In this document: in pieces, positions 1-6,653 of the stretch | How the letters are laid out: every line of letters starts with the position of its first letter | How positions within the stretch are numbered: the stretch's first letter is position 1 | Assembly: GCA_019420505.1 (NCBI GenBank) | Contig: JAHZHC010000009.1 | Coordinates: 1-16,747, forward strand | Length of the DNA: 16,747 bases | Origin: Ruminococcus sp. | GTDB lineage: Bacteria; Bacillota; Clostridia; Oscillospirales; Ruminococcaceae | Direction: 5' to 3' | The notes under the pieces: generated by a model | Told to the model about the DNA's origin: nothing | Databases searched by the model: none | Seen by the model: only the letters and a program-made list of their open reading frames with translations | Program-made: the position numbers and the translations under genes

Positions 1-54
1 CTTCGCCAACAATACTCGGCGGGCAACCGCCCGGTAAGATAGGTAGTCGCCGGC
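1..54 (+). rRNA. rrf: 5S ribosomal RNA, 3' part only
   Basis: The window opens inside a sequence matching the 3' half of bacterial 5S rRNA: a CGCC segment, a GC-rich hairpin (GGCGGGC...GCCC), a GGTAAGATAGGTAGTC stretch corresponding to the loop E/helix IV region, and a terminal GCCGGC that would pair with the missing 5' end. The exact 3' end is approximate. It shows that the following tRNAs lie downstream of a ribosomal RNA operon, a usual arrangement in Firmicutes. The 16S and 23S genes would be to the left of the window. Confidence 0.82.
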
Positions 55-60
55 TTCTAT

Positions 61-136
61 GCACCATTAGCTCAGATGGTAGAGCAACTGACTCTTAATC
101 AGTGGGTCCTGGGTTCGAGTCCCCGATGGTGCACCA
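61..136 (+). tRNA. tRNA-Lys (anticodon CUU)
   Basis: A full 76-base cloverleaf with a 7-bp acceptor stem (GCACCAT with ATGGTGC), a D arm with AGCTCAGATGG, an anticodon stem ACTGA/TCAGT enclosing CTCTTAA (anticodon CTT), a T arm with GGTTCGAGTCC, and an encoded ACCA tail. It reads AAG codons. It begins only a few bases after the 5S rRNA end, so it is probably processed from the rRNA transcript. Confidence 0.96.
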
Positions 137-140
137 AATT

Positions 141-215
141 GGCCCGTTGGTCAAGCGGTTAAGACTCCGGCCTCTCACGCCGGCATCACGAGTTCGATTC
201 TCGTACGGGTCACCA
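141..215 (+). tRNA. tRNA-Glu (anticodon CUC)
   Basis: A 75-base cloverleaf with acceptor stem GGCCCGT/ACGGGTC, anticodon stem CCGGC/GCCGG around CTCTCAC (anticodon CTC), T arm with GTTCGATTC, and an encoded CCA end. It reads GAG codons. The gap to the preceding tRNA is four bases, so the two are co-transcribed. Confidence 0.95.
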
Positions 216-260
216 AAATGGTGCTTTGTGCCTTGACCAATGGGTATAAAGTTGTATGTC

Positions 261-299
261 TCAAGCATTTTTTTCTTATGCTTGATTCTTTTTCTATTT
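261..299 (+). terminator. Terminator-like hairpin inside the tRNA cluster
   Basis: A perfect 8-bp stem (TCAAGCAT at 261-268 with ATGCTTGA at 278-285) encloses a 9-base T-rich loop and is followed by a T-rich tail (TTCTTTTTCTATTTT). This is the form of an intrinsic terminator for the 5S/Lys/Glu transcript. It sits directly before tRNA-Met, so either the last two tRNAs depend on read-through or they have their own promoter. A possible one is TTGACC (233-238), 16 bp, TATGTC (255-260), whose start would fall inside the hairpin's first arm. Confidence 0.6.
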
Positions 300-300
300 T

Positions 301-377
301 GGGCCATTAGCTCAGTTGGTTAGAGCAACCGGCTCATAACCGGTTGGTCCGGGGTTCGAGTCCCTGATGGCCCACCA
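301..377 (+). tRNA. tRNA with anticodon CAU (elongator Met, or Ile2)
   Basis: A 77-base cloverleaf with acceptor stem GGGCCAT/ATGGCCC, anticodon stem ACCGG/CCGGT around CTCATAA, T arm with GGTTCGAGTCC, and an encoded ACCA. The anticodon stem lacks the three consecutive G-C pairs of initiator tRNA, so this is not tRNA-fMet. A CAU anticodon may be elongator methionine, or isoleucine-2 if C34 is modified to lysidine by TilS. The primary sequence alone does not settle this, but elongator Met is my first choice. Confidence 0.93.
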
Positions 378-384
378 TTTCTAT

Positions 385-460
385 AGGGGTATAGCTCAGC
401 TGGTAGAGCAGCGGTCTCCAAAACCGCGTGCCGAGGGTTCGATCCCTTCTGCCCCTGCCA
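385..460 (+). tRNA. tRNA-Trp (anticodon CCA)
   Basis: A 76-base cloverleaf with acceptor stem AGGGGTA/TGCCCCT (one G-U pair), anticodon stem GCGGT/ACCGC around CTCCAAA (anticodon CCA), T arm with GGTTCGATCCC, and a GCCA end. It is the last gene of the cluster, seven bases after the Met-type tRNA. Confidence 0.96.
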
Positions 461-479
461 ATCTTAGCGCAGACGGCGC

Positions 480-516
480 AATTCCCGTTATCAATTCGTG
501 GTAACGGGAATTTTTG
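480..516 (+). terminator. Intrinsic terminator of the tRNA cluster
   Basis: A strong stem AATTCCCGTTA (480-490) pairs with TAACGGGAATT (502-512); two further pairs can close the 11-base loop. It is followed by TTTTTGTG. It lies 20 bases after tRNA-Trp and ends the + strand transcript. Confidence 0.88.
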
Positions 517-671
517 TGTCTGTTTGACTAATAACATCTATTTTATTCAAATAATACAATCAGTTCTGTAAGTAAAAGCTTTCAGAATTTTTTGTTGCAT
601 TACTAATGCTCAAGAAACAGTTTATTTATTAAATGCTACGAAAAATAGCATGGATGAAATGAGAATTTTAC

Positions 672-700
672 TTGTATTTTGTTAATACTCATATTATAAT
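672..700 (+). promoter_or_regulatory. Probable promoter of the XRE regulator gene
   Basis: A perfect -10 box TATAAT (695-700) lies 17 bp after a weak -35, TTGTAT (672-677), 42 bp upstream of the ATG at 743. A short perfect hairpin (ATGCTA 633-638 with TAGCAT 646-651) lies just upstream and could be an operator for autoregulation. The -35 match is only three of six bases. Confidence 0.5.
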
Positions 701-742
701 AAAATCAGCTTTTATCAATAAAGTTTATCGGAGGTTGGTTTT

Positions 743-1321
743 ATGAACATTTCAGAGAAAATAAGAAAAGCAAGAAAAAGTTCTGGTTATTCTCAAGAGC
801 AATTTGCGGAAAAGCTTTGTGTATCACGGCAGGCTGTAACTAAATGGGAAACCGGAAAAGGTATACCTGATATAGATAATTTAAAGTCAATATCCACTTT
901 ACTTAATGTAAGTATTGATTATCTTATTGATGACGGTAACGATTTTATTCAAAATGGAATAAAGGAAAAAATTAATCTTGCTGATTATGAAATTATGCAA
1001 AAAGGTGTTTATTATAGACAAGATGCTTGCGTTCTTGCAAAGTATTCTAATGCAGATAAAATTTATATACTTACTCGCTTTAAGAAACTGGGTAAAAAGG
1101 AATGGATTGCTGACTTTCTTATGGGTCCCGGTGTTTTTCAGGTGGCTGATCAGATGGCAAATATTAATCAGCATTATTATTTAGTGGAACAGGGTGACAG
1201 ACAGTTTTTTGTCTGTGTGGATTCAGAGTTTATTACTTCTACGGCATTGCAAGAAAACTATATTGCTAAGAAATTCAAGATGGGAAAATATATTTATAAG
1301 AGGGGGTATGCGCTGAAATAA
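743..1321 (+). CDS. XRE-family DNA-binding transcriptional regulator
   Basis: A 192-residue protein with an N-terminal Cro/CI-type helix-turn-helix, residues about 5-62. The order is typical: IRKARKSSGYSQEQFAEKL, recognition helix VSRQAVTKWETGKG (27-40), then IPDIDNLKSISTLLNVSIDYL. The C-terminal 125 residues (about 68-192) are rich in lysine and aromatic residues and resemble no sensor domain I can name; they are neither a membrane anchor nor a second HTH. The start is set by GGAGGT at 730-735, seven bases before the ATG. This is a stand-alone gene between the tRNA terminator and the GH130 gene. XRE proteins of this size are often repressors, but the target is not evident. It might act on the adjacent phosphorylase gene, an inference from position only. 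Confidence 0.88.
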   Translation: MNISEKIRKARKSSGYSQEQFAEKLCVSRQAVTKWETGKGIPDIDNLKSISTLLNVSIDYLIDDGNDFIQNGIKEKINLADYEIMQKGVYYRQDACVLAKYSNADKIYILTRFKKLGKKEWIADFLMGPGVFQVADQMANINQHYYLVEQGDRQFFVCVDSEFITSTALQENYIAKKFKMGKYIYKRGYALK

Positions 1322-1402
1322 TATATAATTATTATGATTTAATTTTGTAAAGTATAAAAACACCGTAGAATAAATAAAAATGCGAAGCAATTTTGTGTTT
1401 AC

Positions 1403-1433
1403 TATTGCAATAACGTGAAAACTATTGTATAAT
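1403..1433 (+). promoter_or_regulatory. Sigma-A promoter of the GH130 gene with a palindrome on the -35
   Basis: TTGCAA (1405-1410), a 17-bp spacer and a perfect TATAAT (1428-1433) precede the start codon by about 45 bp. The -35 is embedded in a perfect 10-bp palindrome, TATTGCAATA (1403-1412), and ACTATTG occurs twice, at 1401 and 1421, two helical turns apart. Both are what an operator would look like, but no known regulator site is recognised. Confidence 0.75.
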
Positions 1434-1477
1434 AATTCATGTAACTTTACTTGAAAATGTTGTACGGAGGTATTAAA

Positions 1478-2650
1478 ATGTGTTTTGAAACAAATAAGAA
1501 AAAAGTAATTGAGGATTATGAGGCGCTTATTGCGAAAAAAAATGTCGTTGCACCTTGCTATAACGGTATTTATGACAGATATGTCAATCCTGTTTTGACT
1601 GCTGATCATGCGCCTGTAATTTGGAAATATGATATGAATCCTGAAACAAATCCTTATTTTATGGAGCGTTTGGGAATTAATGCAGTACTTAACTCCGGTG
1701 CTATTTATATGAATGGCAAGTATTATCTTGTAGCACGTGTAGAAGGTAACGACCGTAAGTCATTCTTTGCGGTTGCTGAAAGTGAAAGTCCTGTGGACGG
1801 ATTCAGATTTTGGGATTTTCCTGTACAGCTTCCTGATACAGAACCGGAAGAAACCAATGTTTATGACATGCGTTTAACTCAGCATGAGGATGGTTGGATT
1901 TATGGTGTTTTCTGTTCTGAAAGCAAAGATAAAACAAGCAACGATCTATCTGCTGCAACTGCTCAGGCAGGCATTGTCAGAACAAAGGACCTTAAAACCT
2001 GGGAAAGACTTCCTAACTTGATTTCTAAATCTCCGCAGCAGAGAAACGTTGTTCTTCATCCTGAATTTGTTGATGGCAAGTACGCTTTCTATACACGTCC
2101 GCAGGATGATTTTATCGATACAGGTTCAGGCGGAGGTGTTTGCTTCGGACTTTGTGAGGATATAACAAATCCTGTTATCTGTACAGATGAAGTCGTTATC
2201 TCACCAAGACAGTATCATACTATAACAGAAGTTAAGAATGGTGCGGGCGCTGTACCTATTAAGACACCTAAAGGCTGGATTCATATTGCACATGGTGTAA
2301 GAAATACAGCTGCTGGTTTACGATATGTTATTTATGTATTTGCAACCGACCTAAAGGATCCAAGCAAATTGATTGCTTCACCGTCAGGTTTATTTATTGC
2401 GCCGCATGGAGCAGAACGTGTCGGCGATGTTTCAAACGTATGCTTTACAAATGGTGCAATTGTTCGTGAAAACGGTGAGGTTTATATTTACTATGCATCT
2501 TCGGATACACGGCTTCACGTTGCTTCAACGACAATTGACAAGCTTATGGACTATACATTTAATACTCCATCAGATCCGCTGAGATCTGTTGACTGTGTAA
2601 AACAGAGATGTGAGCTTATTGCTAAGAATTTAGAATATTTAAACAAGTAA
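1478..2650 (+). CDS. GH130 family phosphorylase, probable 4-O-beta-D-mannosyl-D-glucose phosphorylase
   Basis: A 390-residue cytoplasmic enzyme of glycoside hydrolase family 130, closest in appearance to subfamily 1 (Bacteroides fragilis MGP, Ruminococcus albus RaMP1; EC 2.4.1.281). Such enzymes convert mannosyl-glucose plus phosphate to alpha-mannose-1-phosphate and glucose, the last step of beta-mannan breakdown. Visible family features are NPVLTADHAPVIWKYD (37-52), GINAVLNSGA (66-75) and NVYDMRLTQHEDGWIYG (127-143), in which Asp130 is expected to be the catalytic proton donor (D131 in the B. fragilis enzyme). Length matches the family. TTG and ATG codons further upstream (1451, 1457) are less likely starts, because GGAGG at 1466-1470 sits seven bases before the ATG at 1478. 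The usual partner genes (cellobiose 2-epimerase, mannanase, oligosaccharide transporter) are absent here. Assignment to the mannosylglucose rather than mannooligosaccharide activity is an inference from resemblance. Confidence 0.9.
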   Translation: MCFETNKKKVIEDYEALIAKKNVVAPCYNGIYDRYVNPVLTADHAPVIWKYDMNPETNPYFMERLGINAVLNSGAIYMNGKYYLVARVEGNDRKSFFAVAESESPVDGFRFWDFPVQLPDTEPEETNVYDMRLTQHEDGWIYGVFCSESKDKTSNDLSAATAQAGIVRTKDLKTWERLPNLISKSPQQRNVVLHPEFVDGKYAFYTRPQDDFIDTGSGGGVCFGLCEDITNPVICTDEVVISPRQYHTITEVKNGAGAVPIKTPKGWIHIAHGVRNTAAGLRYVIYVFATDLKDPSKLIASPSGLFIAPHGAERVGDVSNVCFTNGAIVRENGEVYIYYASSDTRLHVASTTIDKLMDYTFNTPSDPLRSVDCVKQRCELIAKNLEYLNK

Positions 2651-2669
2651 AAGTCAATTTTACGTTAAT

Positions 2670-2706
2670 AAAAAAATCCCGCTGAAATAAACAGCGGGAT
2701 TTATAT
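2670..2706. terminator. Bidirectional terminator between convergent units
   Basis: A perfect 11-bp stem (AAATCCCGCTG 2674-2684 with CAGCGGGATTT 2692-2702) has a 7-base AAATAAA loop. On the minus strand it is followed by a run of T (complement of the A run at 2671-2676); on the + strand the tail is TTTATATTTTATTT. It can end both the GH130 transcript and the threonine/rsmG transcript, and is stronger for the latter. Confidence 0.88.
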
Positions 2707-2857
2707 TTTATTTCTATTGAATATCTGATAGTTTAATCTGTTCAATATAATAATTTGAGTCGGAATGGATTGTAATCAACGTTCCTGCTCGCTGCTCGGA
2801 TAATCTGAACTGCATACTTTATCAAACATTGTTTCTCCATGTTCCCAAATAGATATT

Positions 2858-3049
2858 TCACTTCGCTGTTTCCCTGTTCATAAAGATTATATTCAGTACC
2901 TCTGATTGTATTGGATTCAGAGATTTCAGCTCTTTTTTATATTCTTCATTCAAAGATTCGAACACTTTGATTCTTGCCTCTTCTGTTTTGGCAGAATAGG
3001 ACATATTTTCAAAAAGTCTTTTAGAAAGTTTTTTTATTGAATTATTCAT
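2858..3049 (-). CDS. Small unidentified ORF, possibly a decayed gene remnant
   Basis: A 63-residue reading frame (MNNSIKKLSKRLFENMSYSA...) begins 25 bases after rsmG ends and has only a weak GGGAA-type ribosome site. An upstream TTG at 3064 is a less likely start. It is mostly predicted helix, rich in Lys and Glu, with no signal peptide or membrane segment. Downstream, on the same strand before the terminator, the same frame reopens after several stops as a 33-codon stretch (2815-2714, MQFRLSEQRAGTLITIHSDS...) that also reads like real protein. The N-terminal part loosely recalls the helical prefix domain of Clostridia permease-type proteins (ARIKVFESLNEEYKKEL), but I cannot assign it. It may be a genuine small gene at the end of the operon, or a pseudogene. 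Confidence 0.33.
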   Translation of the reverse strand: MNNSIKKLSKRLFENMSYSAKTEEARIKVFESLNEEYKKELKSLNPIQSEVLNIIFMNRETAK

Positions 3050-3074
3050 GATTTCATTTCCCAAAAGATATGGA

Positions 3075-3797
3075 CTACCGATTAACTAACGGTTTCTTTT
3101 TCATTTGTCCTTTGTTCCGGGGATATTTCTCCGGGGTTGGGGCTATTTTTTTTATGACTATTAGCGTCCGTCCGTCACCGTTGGGGAGAGTATATTCTTT
3201 TAATAGCTCCAATTCTCCGCCGAGAATTTTCATTGCATTTTTTGCATCGTTTAATTCTTCTCTTCCGCTTGAACCTTTAAGTGCAATAAACTTGCCGTTT
3301 ATTCTGACAAAAGGCAAACAATATTCACAAAGCTCAGATAAATTTGCAACAGCTCTTGCACAAGCTATATCATATTTCTCACGGTATTCAACTGTTTTGC
3401 CAAGTTCTTCGGCACGTCCATGAACACAGTCAGCATTCAAATTAAGTTCTTCTGAAATCTTACGTAAAAATCCGATGCGTTTATTCAGGCTGTCGAGCAG
3501 TGTCAAATTCAAATCATTTCTCATAATTTTCAGAGGACAAGAGGGAAATCCTGCACCTGTGCCAACATCGATAACAGATGCACCCTGATCTATATCGGTT
3601 AATGTAAAAGGATAAAGGCTGTCATAAAAATGCTTTAAAGCAATACCCTCCGGGTCAGTTATTGCGGTAAGATTGATTTTTTCATTCCATTCTACAAGCA
3701 GTTTGCTGTAAATATAGAACTTTTTATACTGAGCTGCATTGACAGTCATATTCCCCTGTGAAAGCAGCTTTTCAAAATCTGTTTGATTTATAAGCAT
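3075..3797 (-). CDS. rsmG: 16S rRNA (guanine-527-N7)-methyltransferase RsmG (GidB)
   Basis: A 240-residue SAM-dependent methyltransferase that modifies G527 of 16S rRNA to m7G in the 530 loop; its loss causes low-level streptomycin resistance in several bacteria. Family marks are LTAITDPEGIALKHFYDSL (43-61), the SAM-binding motif VIDVGTGAGFPSCPLKI (75-91), the acidic/basic GRAEE (127-131), CARAVA (146-151) and the C-terminal YPRNKGQMKKKPL (225-237). An overlapping GTG start at 3809 shares a base with the thrB stop. The ATG at 3797 is better placed, with GAGG six bases upstream, and it gives the family's usual N-terminus. It lies 11 bases after thrB, so the two are surely co-transcribed and probably translationally coupled. 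In many bacteria rsmG sits beside mnmG/parAB near the origin, so its place behind thrB is uncommon. Confidence 0.95.
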   Translation of the reverse strand: MLINQTDFEKLLSQGNMTVNAAQYKKFYIYSKLLVEWNEKINLTAITDPEGIALKHFYDSLYPFTLTDIDQGASVIDVGTGAGFPSCPLKIMRNDLNLTLLDSLNKRIGFLRKISEELNLNADCVHGRAEELGKTVEYREKYDIACARAVANLSELCEYCLPFVRINGKFIALKGSSGREELNDAKNAMKILGGELELLKEYTLPNGDGRTLIVIKKIAPTPEKYPRNKGQMKKKPLVNR

Positions 3798-3808
3798 AAT
3801 ATTCCTCA

Positions 3809-4702
3809 CTATACACCGATTATTTTTGTGCCTTCGTTGTCAATTCTGAATTCATGAACCTGCCAGCCGGAGAGTCCCGCATTATCAAGGGAAAATTTCA
3901 TTTTACCTGCAAAATAGGTGTTGCTTTCATCAACTATTGCCATTATTGTTGGACCTGCTCCGCTGATATATGCACCGTATGCTCCGTGGGTGTAGGCAAT
4001 ATCGAACACTTCCCTGCAATGAGGAATAAGTTCCATTCGATACGGCTGATGAAGTTTATCGTCAACGGCGGTTCTTAGGTTTTCAAATTTGCCTGTAAGA
4101 AGAGAAGCAGAAAAAAGCGCAGCACGGGACAGATTATAGACGGCGTCTTTGTGAGCAATCTCTTTTGGAAGACAAGCTCTTGCTTGTTCTGTTTTAAGCT
4201 CAAAATCAGGAATAACAGCAACAAATTTCAGTTTGGTAAATACCTCCTGCTTAACCCAATGCACCTTGCGTCCGTCAAAAACTGCTGTAACTATTCCTCC
4301 TAAAAGTGCAGGAGCGGTATTGTCAGGATGTCCTTCAATCTGTGCTGAAAGATCAACCAAATCGTCTTTCGTAAGCGGATCTCCAAGCATTTTATTTGCT
4401 CCCACCAGTCCTGCAATAATGCAGGCAGAAGACGAACCTAATCCTCTTGCCATAGGAATACTGTTGGTTTGTCTGAGCTTGAGTCCATCCAGCTTTTTAC
4501 CGCAGACATTAAACAAGTCCTTGGCAGAAATATAAATCAGGTTTTTTTCATCTGTTGGAATATCAAGACCGTCAGATGATTTTATATCGATCCTATCGCT
4601 TTCTTCCATTTCCACATAATTATAAAATGTGAGCGCAAGTCCTAAAGCGTCAAAACCTGCCCCAAGGTTAGCGCTTGTGGCAGGTATTTGTATCTTAAAC
4701 AT
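3809..4702 (-). CDS. thrB: Homoserine kinase
   Basis: A 297-residue GHMP-superfamily kinase that phosphorylates L-homoserine to O-phospho-L-homoserine using ATP, the substrate of threonine synthase. Seen are the N-terminal PATSANLGAGFDALGLAL (7-24), the ATP-binding glycine-rich loop PMARGLGSSSA (83-93), EGHPDN, which contributes to the active site (around 127), and the C-terminal motif GAYGAYISGAGPTIMA (about 242-257). Length is normal (about 300). The ATG at 4702 is preceded by AAAGGA. It starts 20 bases after hom on the same strand and overlaps the region before rsmG, forming part of a threonine operon. No thrC is present in the window. Confidence 0.96.
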   Translation of the reverse strand: MFKIQIPATSANLGAGFDALGLALTFYNYVEMEESDRIDIKSSDGLDIPTDEKNLIYISAKDLFNVCGKKLDGLKLRQTNSIPMARGLGSSSACIIAGLVGANKMLGDPLTKDDLVDLSAQIEGHPDNTAPALLGGIVTAVFDGRKVHWVKQEVFTKLKFVAVIPDFELKTEQARACLPKEIAHKDAVYNLSRAALFSASLLTGKFENLRTAVDDKLHQPYRMELIPHCREVFDIAYTHGAYGAYISGAGPTIMAIVDESNTYFAGKMKFSLDNAGLSGWQVHEFRIDNEGTKIIGV

Positions 4703-4722
4703 AAAATTTTTCCTTTCAGGGA

Positions 4723-5961
4723 TCAGAGAAGACGGATTTTACTTGCAATCTCACATGAGTGAGAAAGAATAGTCAGATTTGAATCAATGTCTTCTTCAAT
4801 CATATTTGGTGTAATAAATGCAATTTCGTTATCAGGTCTGCCGTTTCTCTCAATATACATAAGCTTTCCGAACATTCCTGATATAGCTGATTTAAGTTCT
4901 TCAGCGTCATCAGCTTTAATGCGTACATACATTGAAACATCAGTTTTCTTATAGTTTACAACATAACTCTTATCATGGCATTCTTCCCAAGACATAGCAA
5001 GAACTCTGTTATGATGTTTCAGGCAATCTATAATATCACCTACAACTGCTGAAGCGGTAGGAAGTTTTCCGGCACCCTGACCATAGAAAAGAACATCGCC
5101 AACACCGTCTCCTGTAACTGAAATTGCGTTATAAACATCGTCAACTGACGCAAGAAGATTACTTTTTGACACAAGACGAGGACATACAATAGCAGTAACA
5201 TGCTGATCATCGACAGGCTTCACAGAACCTATAAGCTTAATTGCATAACCGGCATTTTCAGCATATTCAACGTCATCTAAGGTTATATTTGAAATTCCTG
5301 AGCAGTGAACCATATCAGGATAAATTTGTTTTCCGAATGCAAGCGAGCCGAGAATGCAAATCTTTCTGCAAGCGTCATGACCCTCTACGTCAGCAGTAGG
5401 ATCTTTTTCAGCATATCCCAATTCCTGTGCCATTTTAAGCGCTGAAGCAAAATCCATTTGTTCTTTTATCATTTTTGTAAGGATAAAGTTTGTCGTACCG
5501 TTAAGAATACCGCTGATTTGTTCAATCTCGTTGCCTGCAAGACATTTATTAAGCGGTCTTATTATAGGAATACCGCCGCCGACACTTGCCTCAAACAAGT
5601 AATTGCAGTTATTAGCTCTCGCAATTTCCAAAAGCTCAGCGCCATGTGTTGCAACAAGCTCCTTATTTGAAGTAACAACGCTTTTTCCTTTGGAAAGCAG
5701 CTGTTTAGTATAATCATATGCAAATGTAGCGCCACCCACAACTTCTGCAACAACTTCAATTTCATCATCGTTGAGAATGATGTTAAAGTCCTTGATCATT
5801 TTTTCAGCATAGGGACTGTCAGGGAAATCTCTTAAATCAAGAATATATTTGATTGAGCAGTCTTTGCCAACCTTTTTACATATTGATTCACGATTTTTTT
5901 CAAAAAGCTCTACAGTGCCGGAACCGACAACTCCATATCCGATAACAGCAATTTTACTCAT
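4723..5961 (-). CDS. hom: Homoserine dehydrogenase with C-terminal ACT domain
   Basis: A 412-residue NAD(P)-dependent oxidoreductase converting L-aspartate-4-semialdehyde to L-homoserine, the branch point to threonine and methionine. The N-terminal Rossmann motif is IGYGVVGSG (7-15), followed by SNKELVA (98-104), GILNGTTNFILTKM (151-164) and DPTADVEGHDACRK (187-200). By alignment with the yeast enzyme (D219, K223), Asp196 and Lys200 are the catalytic pair. An ACT domain (about 341-410) fits feedback inhibition by threonine, as in the monofunctional Gram-positive enzymes. ATG at 5961 follows AAAGGAAAGG. It lies between a UPF0735 ACT protein (61-base gap) and thrB (20-base gap), the classical Firmicutes arrangement. 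Confidence 0.96.
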   Translation of the reverse strand: MSKIAVIGYGVVGSGTVELFEKNRESICKKVGKDCSIKYILDLRDFPDSPYAEKMIKDFNIILNDDEIEVVAEVVGGATFAYDYTKQLLSKGKSVVTSNKELVATHGAELLEIARANNCNYLFEASVGGGIPIIRPLNKCLAGNEIEQISGILNGTTNFILTKMIKEQMDFASALKMAQELGYAEKDPTADVEGHDACRKICILGSLAFGKQIYPDMVHCSGISNITLDDVEYAENAGYAIKLIGSVKPVDDQHVTAIVCPRLVSKSNLLASVDDVYNAISVTGDGVGDVLFYGQGAGKLPTASAVVGDIIDCLKHHNRVLAMSWEECHDKSYVVNYKKTDVSMYVRIKADDAEELKSAISGMFGKLMYIERNGRPDNEIAFITPNMIEEDIDSNLTILSHSCEIASKIRLL

Positions 5962-6022
5962 AAAAATAACCTTTCCTTTCTTTTGACCTTGTTTATCATT
6001 TTATATAGTAATTAAACATTAA

Positions 6023-6469
6023 TTATTCGCCTGAAACTATTTTCACATCAACAACTCCGTCAAGCTTTAAAAGTTCACGTTTTAAAGTTATGGTATTCTG
6101 TATTTCGTGGTCAAATCTGACAGAGATAGTAACCGCAGCGACAGAATCTATGGGTATGTTCTGATTAATTGTGAGAATGTTTGTATTAAGCTCATAAAGC
6201 TTTGAAATTATTGAAGAAAGAACACCTTTCTCATCTCTTAAAAGGCAGTAAACAGAAACAATATTATTAGTAAATTGTTCTTCATAATTGAAAACAGAAT
6301 CTTTATATTTGTAATATGCGCTTCGTGAAATTCCGACAGCTCTGCAGGCTTCCGCAGATGTTGAAGCTTCACCTCTTGCTTTCAGCTGTTTGGCTGAAAG
6401 GACCTTCGAAATTATATCAGGCAAAACTTCAGAACTTACAATGACTAATTTACTGTCTTTTCCGGGCAA
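6023..6469 (-). CDS. UPF0735 ACT domain protein (PheB-like)
   Basis: A 148-residue protein of the UPF0735 family, whose Bacillus member is called PheB although its biochemical role is unproven. It has an N-terminal segment with a helix-turn-helix-like stretch (EACRAVGISRSAYYKYKDSVF, roughly 40-60) and a C-terminal ACT domain (72-146: CLLRDEKGVLSSIISKLYE...INQNIPI...VTISV), typical of amino-acid-binding regulators. I chose a TTG start at 6469, because a very strong GGAGGTGG (6483-6476) lies nine bases upstream and the resulting length fits the family. An in-frame GTG at 6490 would place the ribosome site inside the gene. First gene of the threonine operon; it likely senses an amino acid and may tune the pathway, which is inference. 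Confidence 0.88.
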   Translation of the reverse strand: MPGKDSKLVIVSSEVLPDIISKVLSAKQLKARGEASTSAEACRAVGISRSAYYKYKDSVFNYEEQFTNNIVSVYCLLRDEKGVLSSIISKLYELNTNILTINQNIPIDSVAAVTISVRFDHEIQNTITLKRELLKLDGVVDVKIVSGE

Positions 6470-6512
6470 AGCAGTCCACCTCCAACGCACAAGTGTATTT
6501 AAACCAAAAACA

Positions 6513-6541
6513 AATATAACATATTTTCATTAAAAAGTCAA
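6513..6541 (-). promoter_or_regulatory. Sigma-A promoter of the threonine/rsmG operon
   Basis: Read on the minus strand: TTGACT (6541-6536), exactly 17 bp, TATATT (6518-6513). Transcription would begin near 6506, leaving a leader of only about 37 bases before the TTG start of the ACT protein. That is too short for a T-box or a peptide attenuator, so control is likely at initiation or through the ACT proteins. Confidence 0.85.
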
Positions 6542-6653
6542 GGACTTTTGCTCGTTTCGGTTTACAAAAATAAGCCATTGTCCATTAAAATAATGTTAAT
6601 TTTGACTAATTAGTTTTGTATTTATTATTTAAGTATGAATATAAATCAGATTA

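Noticed and set aside
95..537. Two minus-strand reading frames across the tRNA genes (95-307 and 334-537)
   Set aside because: They are the complements of tRNA and terminator sequence, have no ribosome sites, and are the sort of false proteins often called over tRNA clusters.
1..743. Integration site of a mobile element at the tRNA cluster
   Set aside because: No integrase gene and no second copy of a tRNA 3' end were seen in the window; the XRE gene at 743 is not enough evidence.
3854..5670. Plus-strand frames opposite thrB and hom (for example 3854-4078, 4233-4535, 5458-5670)
   Set aside because: They lie entirely within strongly conserved minus-strand genes, lack ribosome sites and have low-complexity translations.
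6470..6560. T-box, riboswitch or peptide attenuator in front of the threonine operon
   Set aside because: The distance from predicted start site to first codon is about 37 bases, too short for these elements, and no threonine-rich leader peptide is visible.
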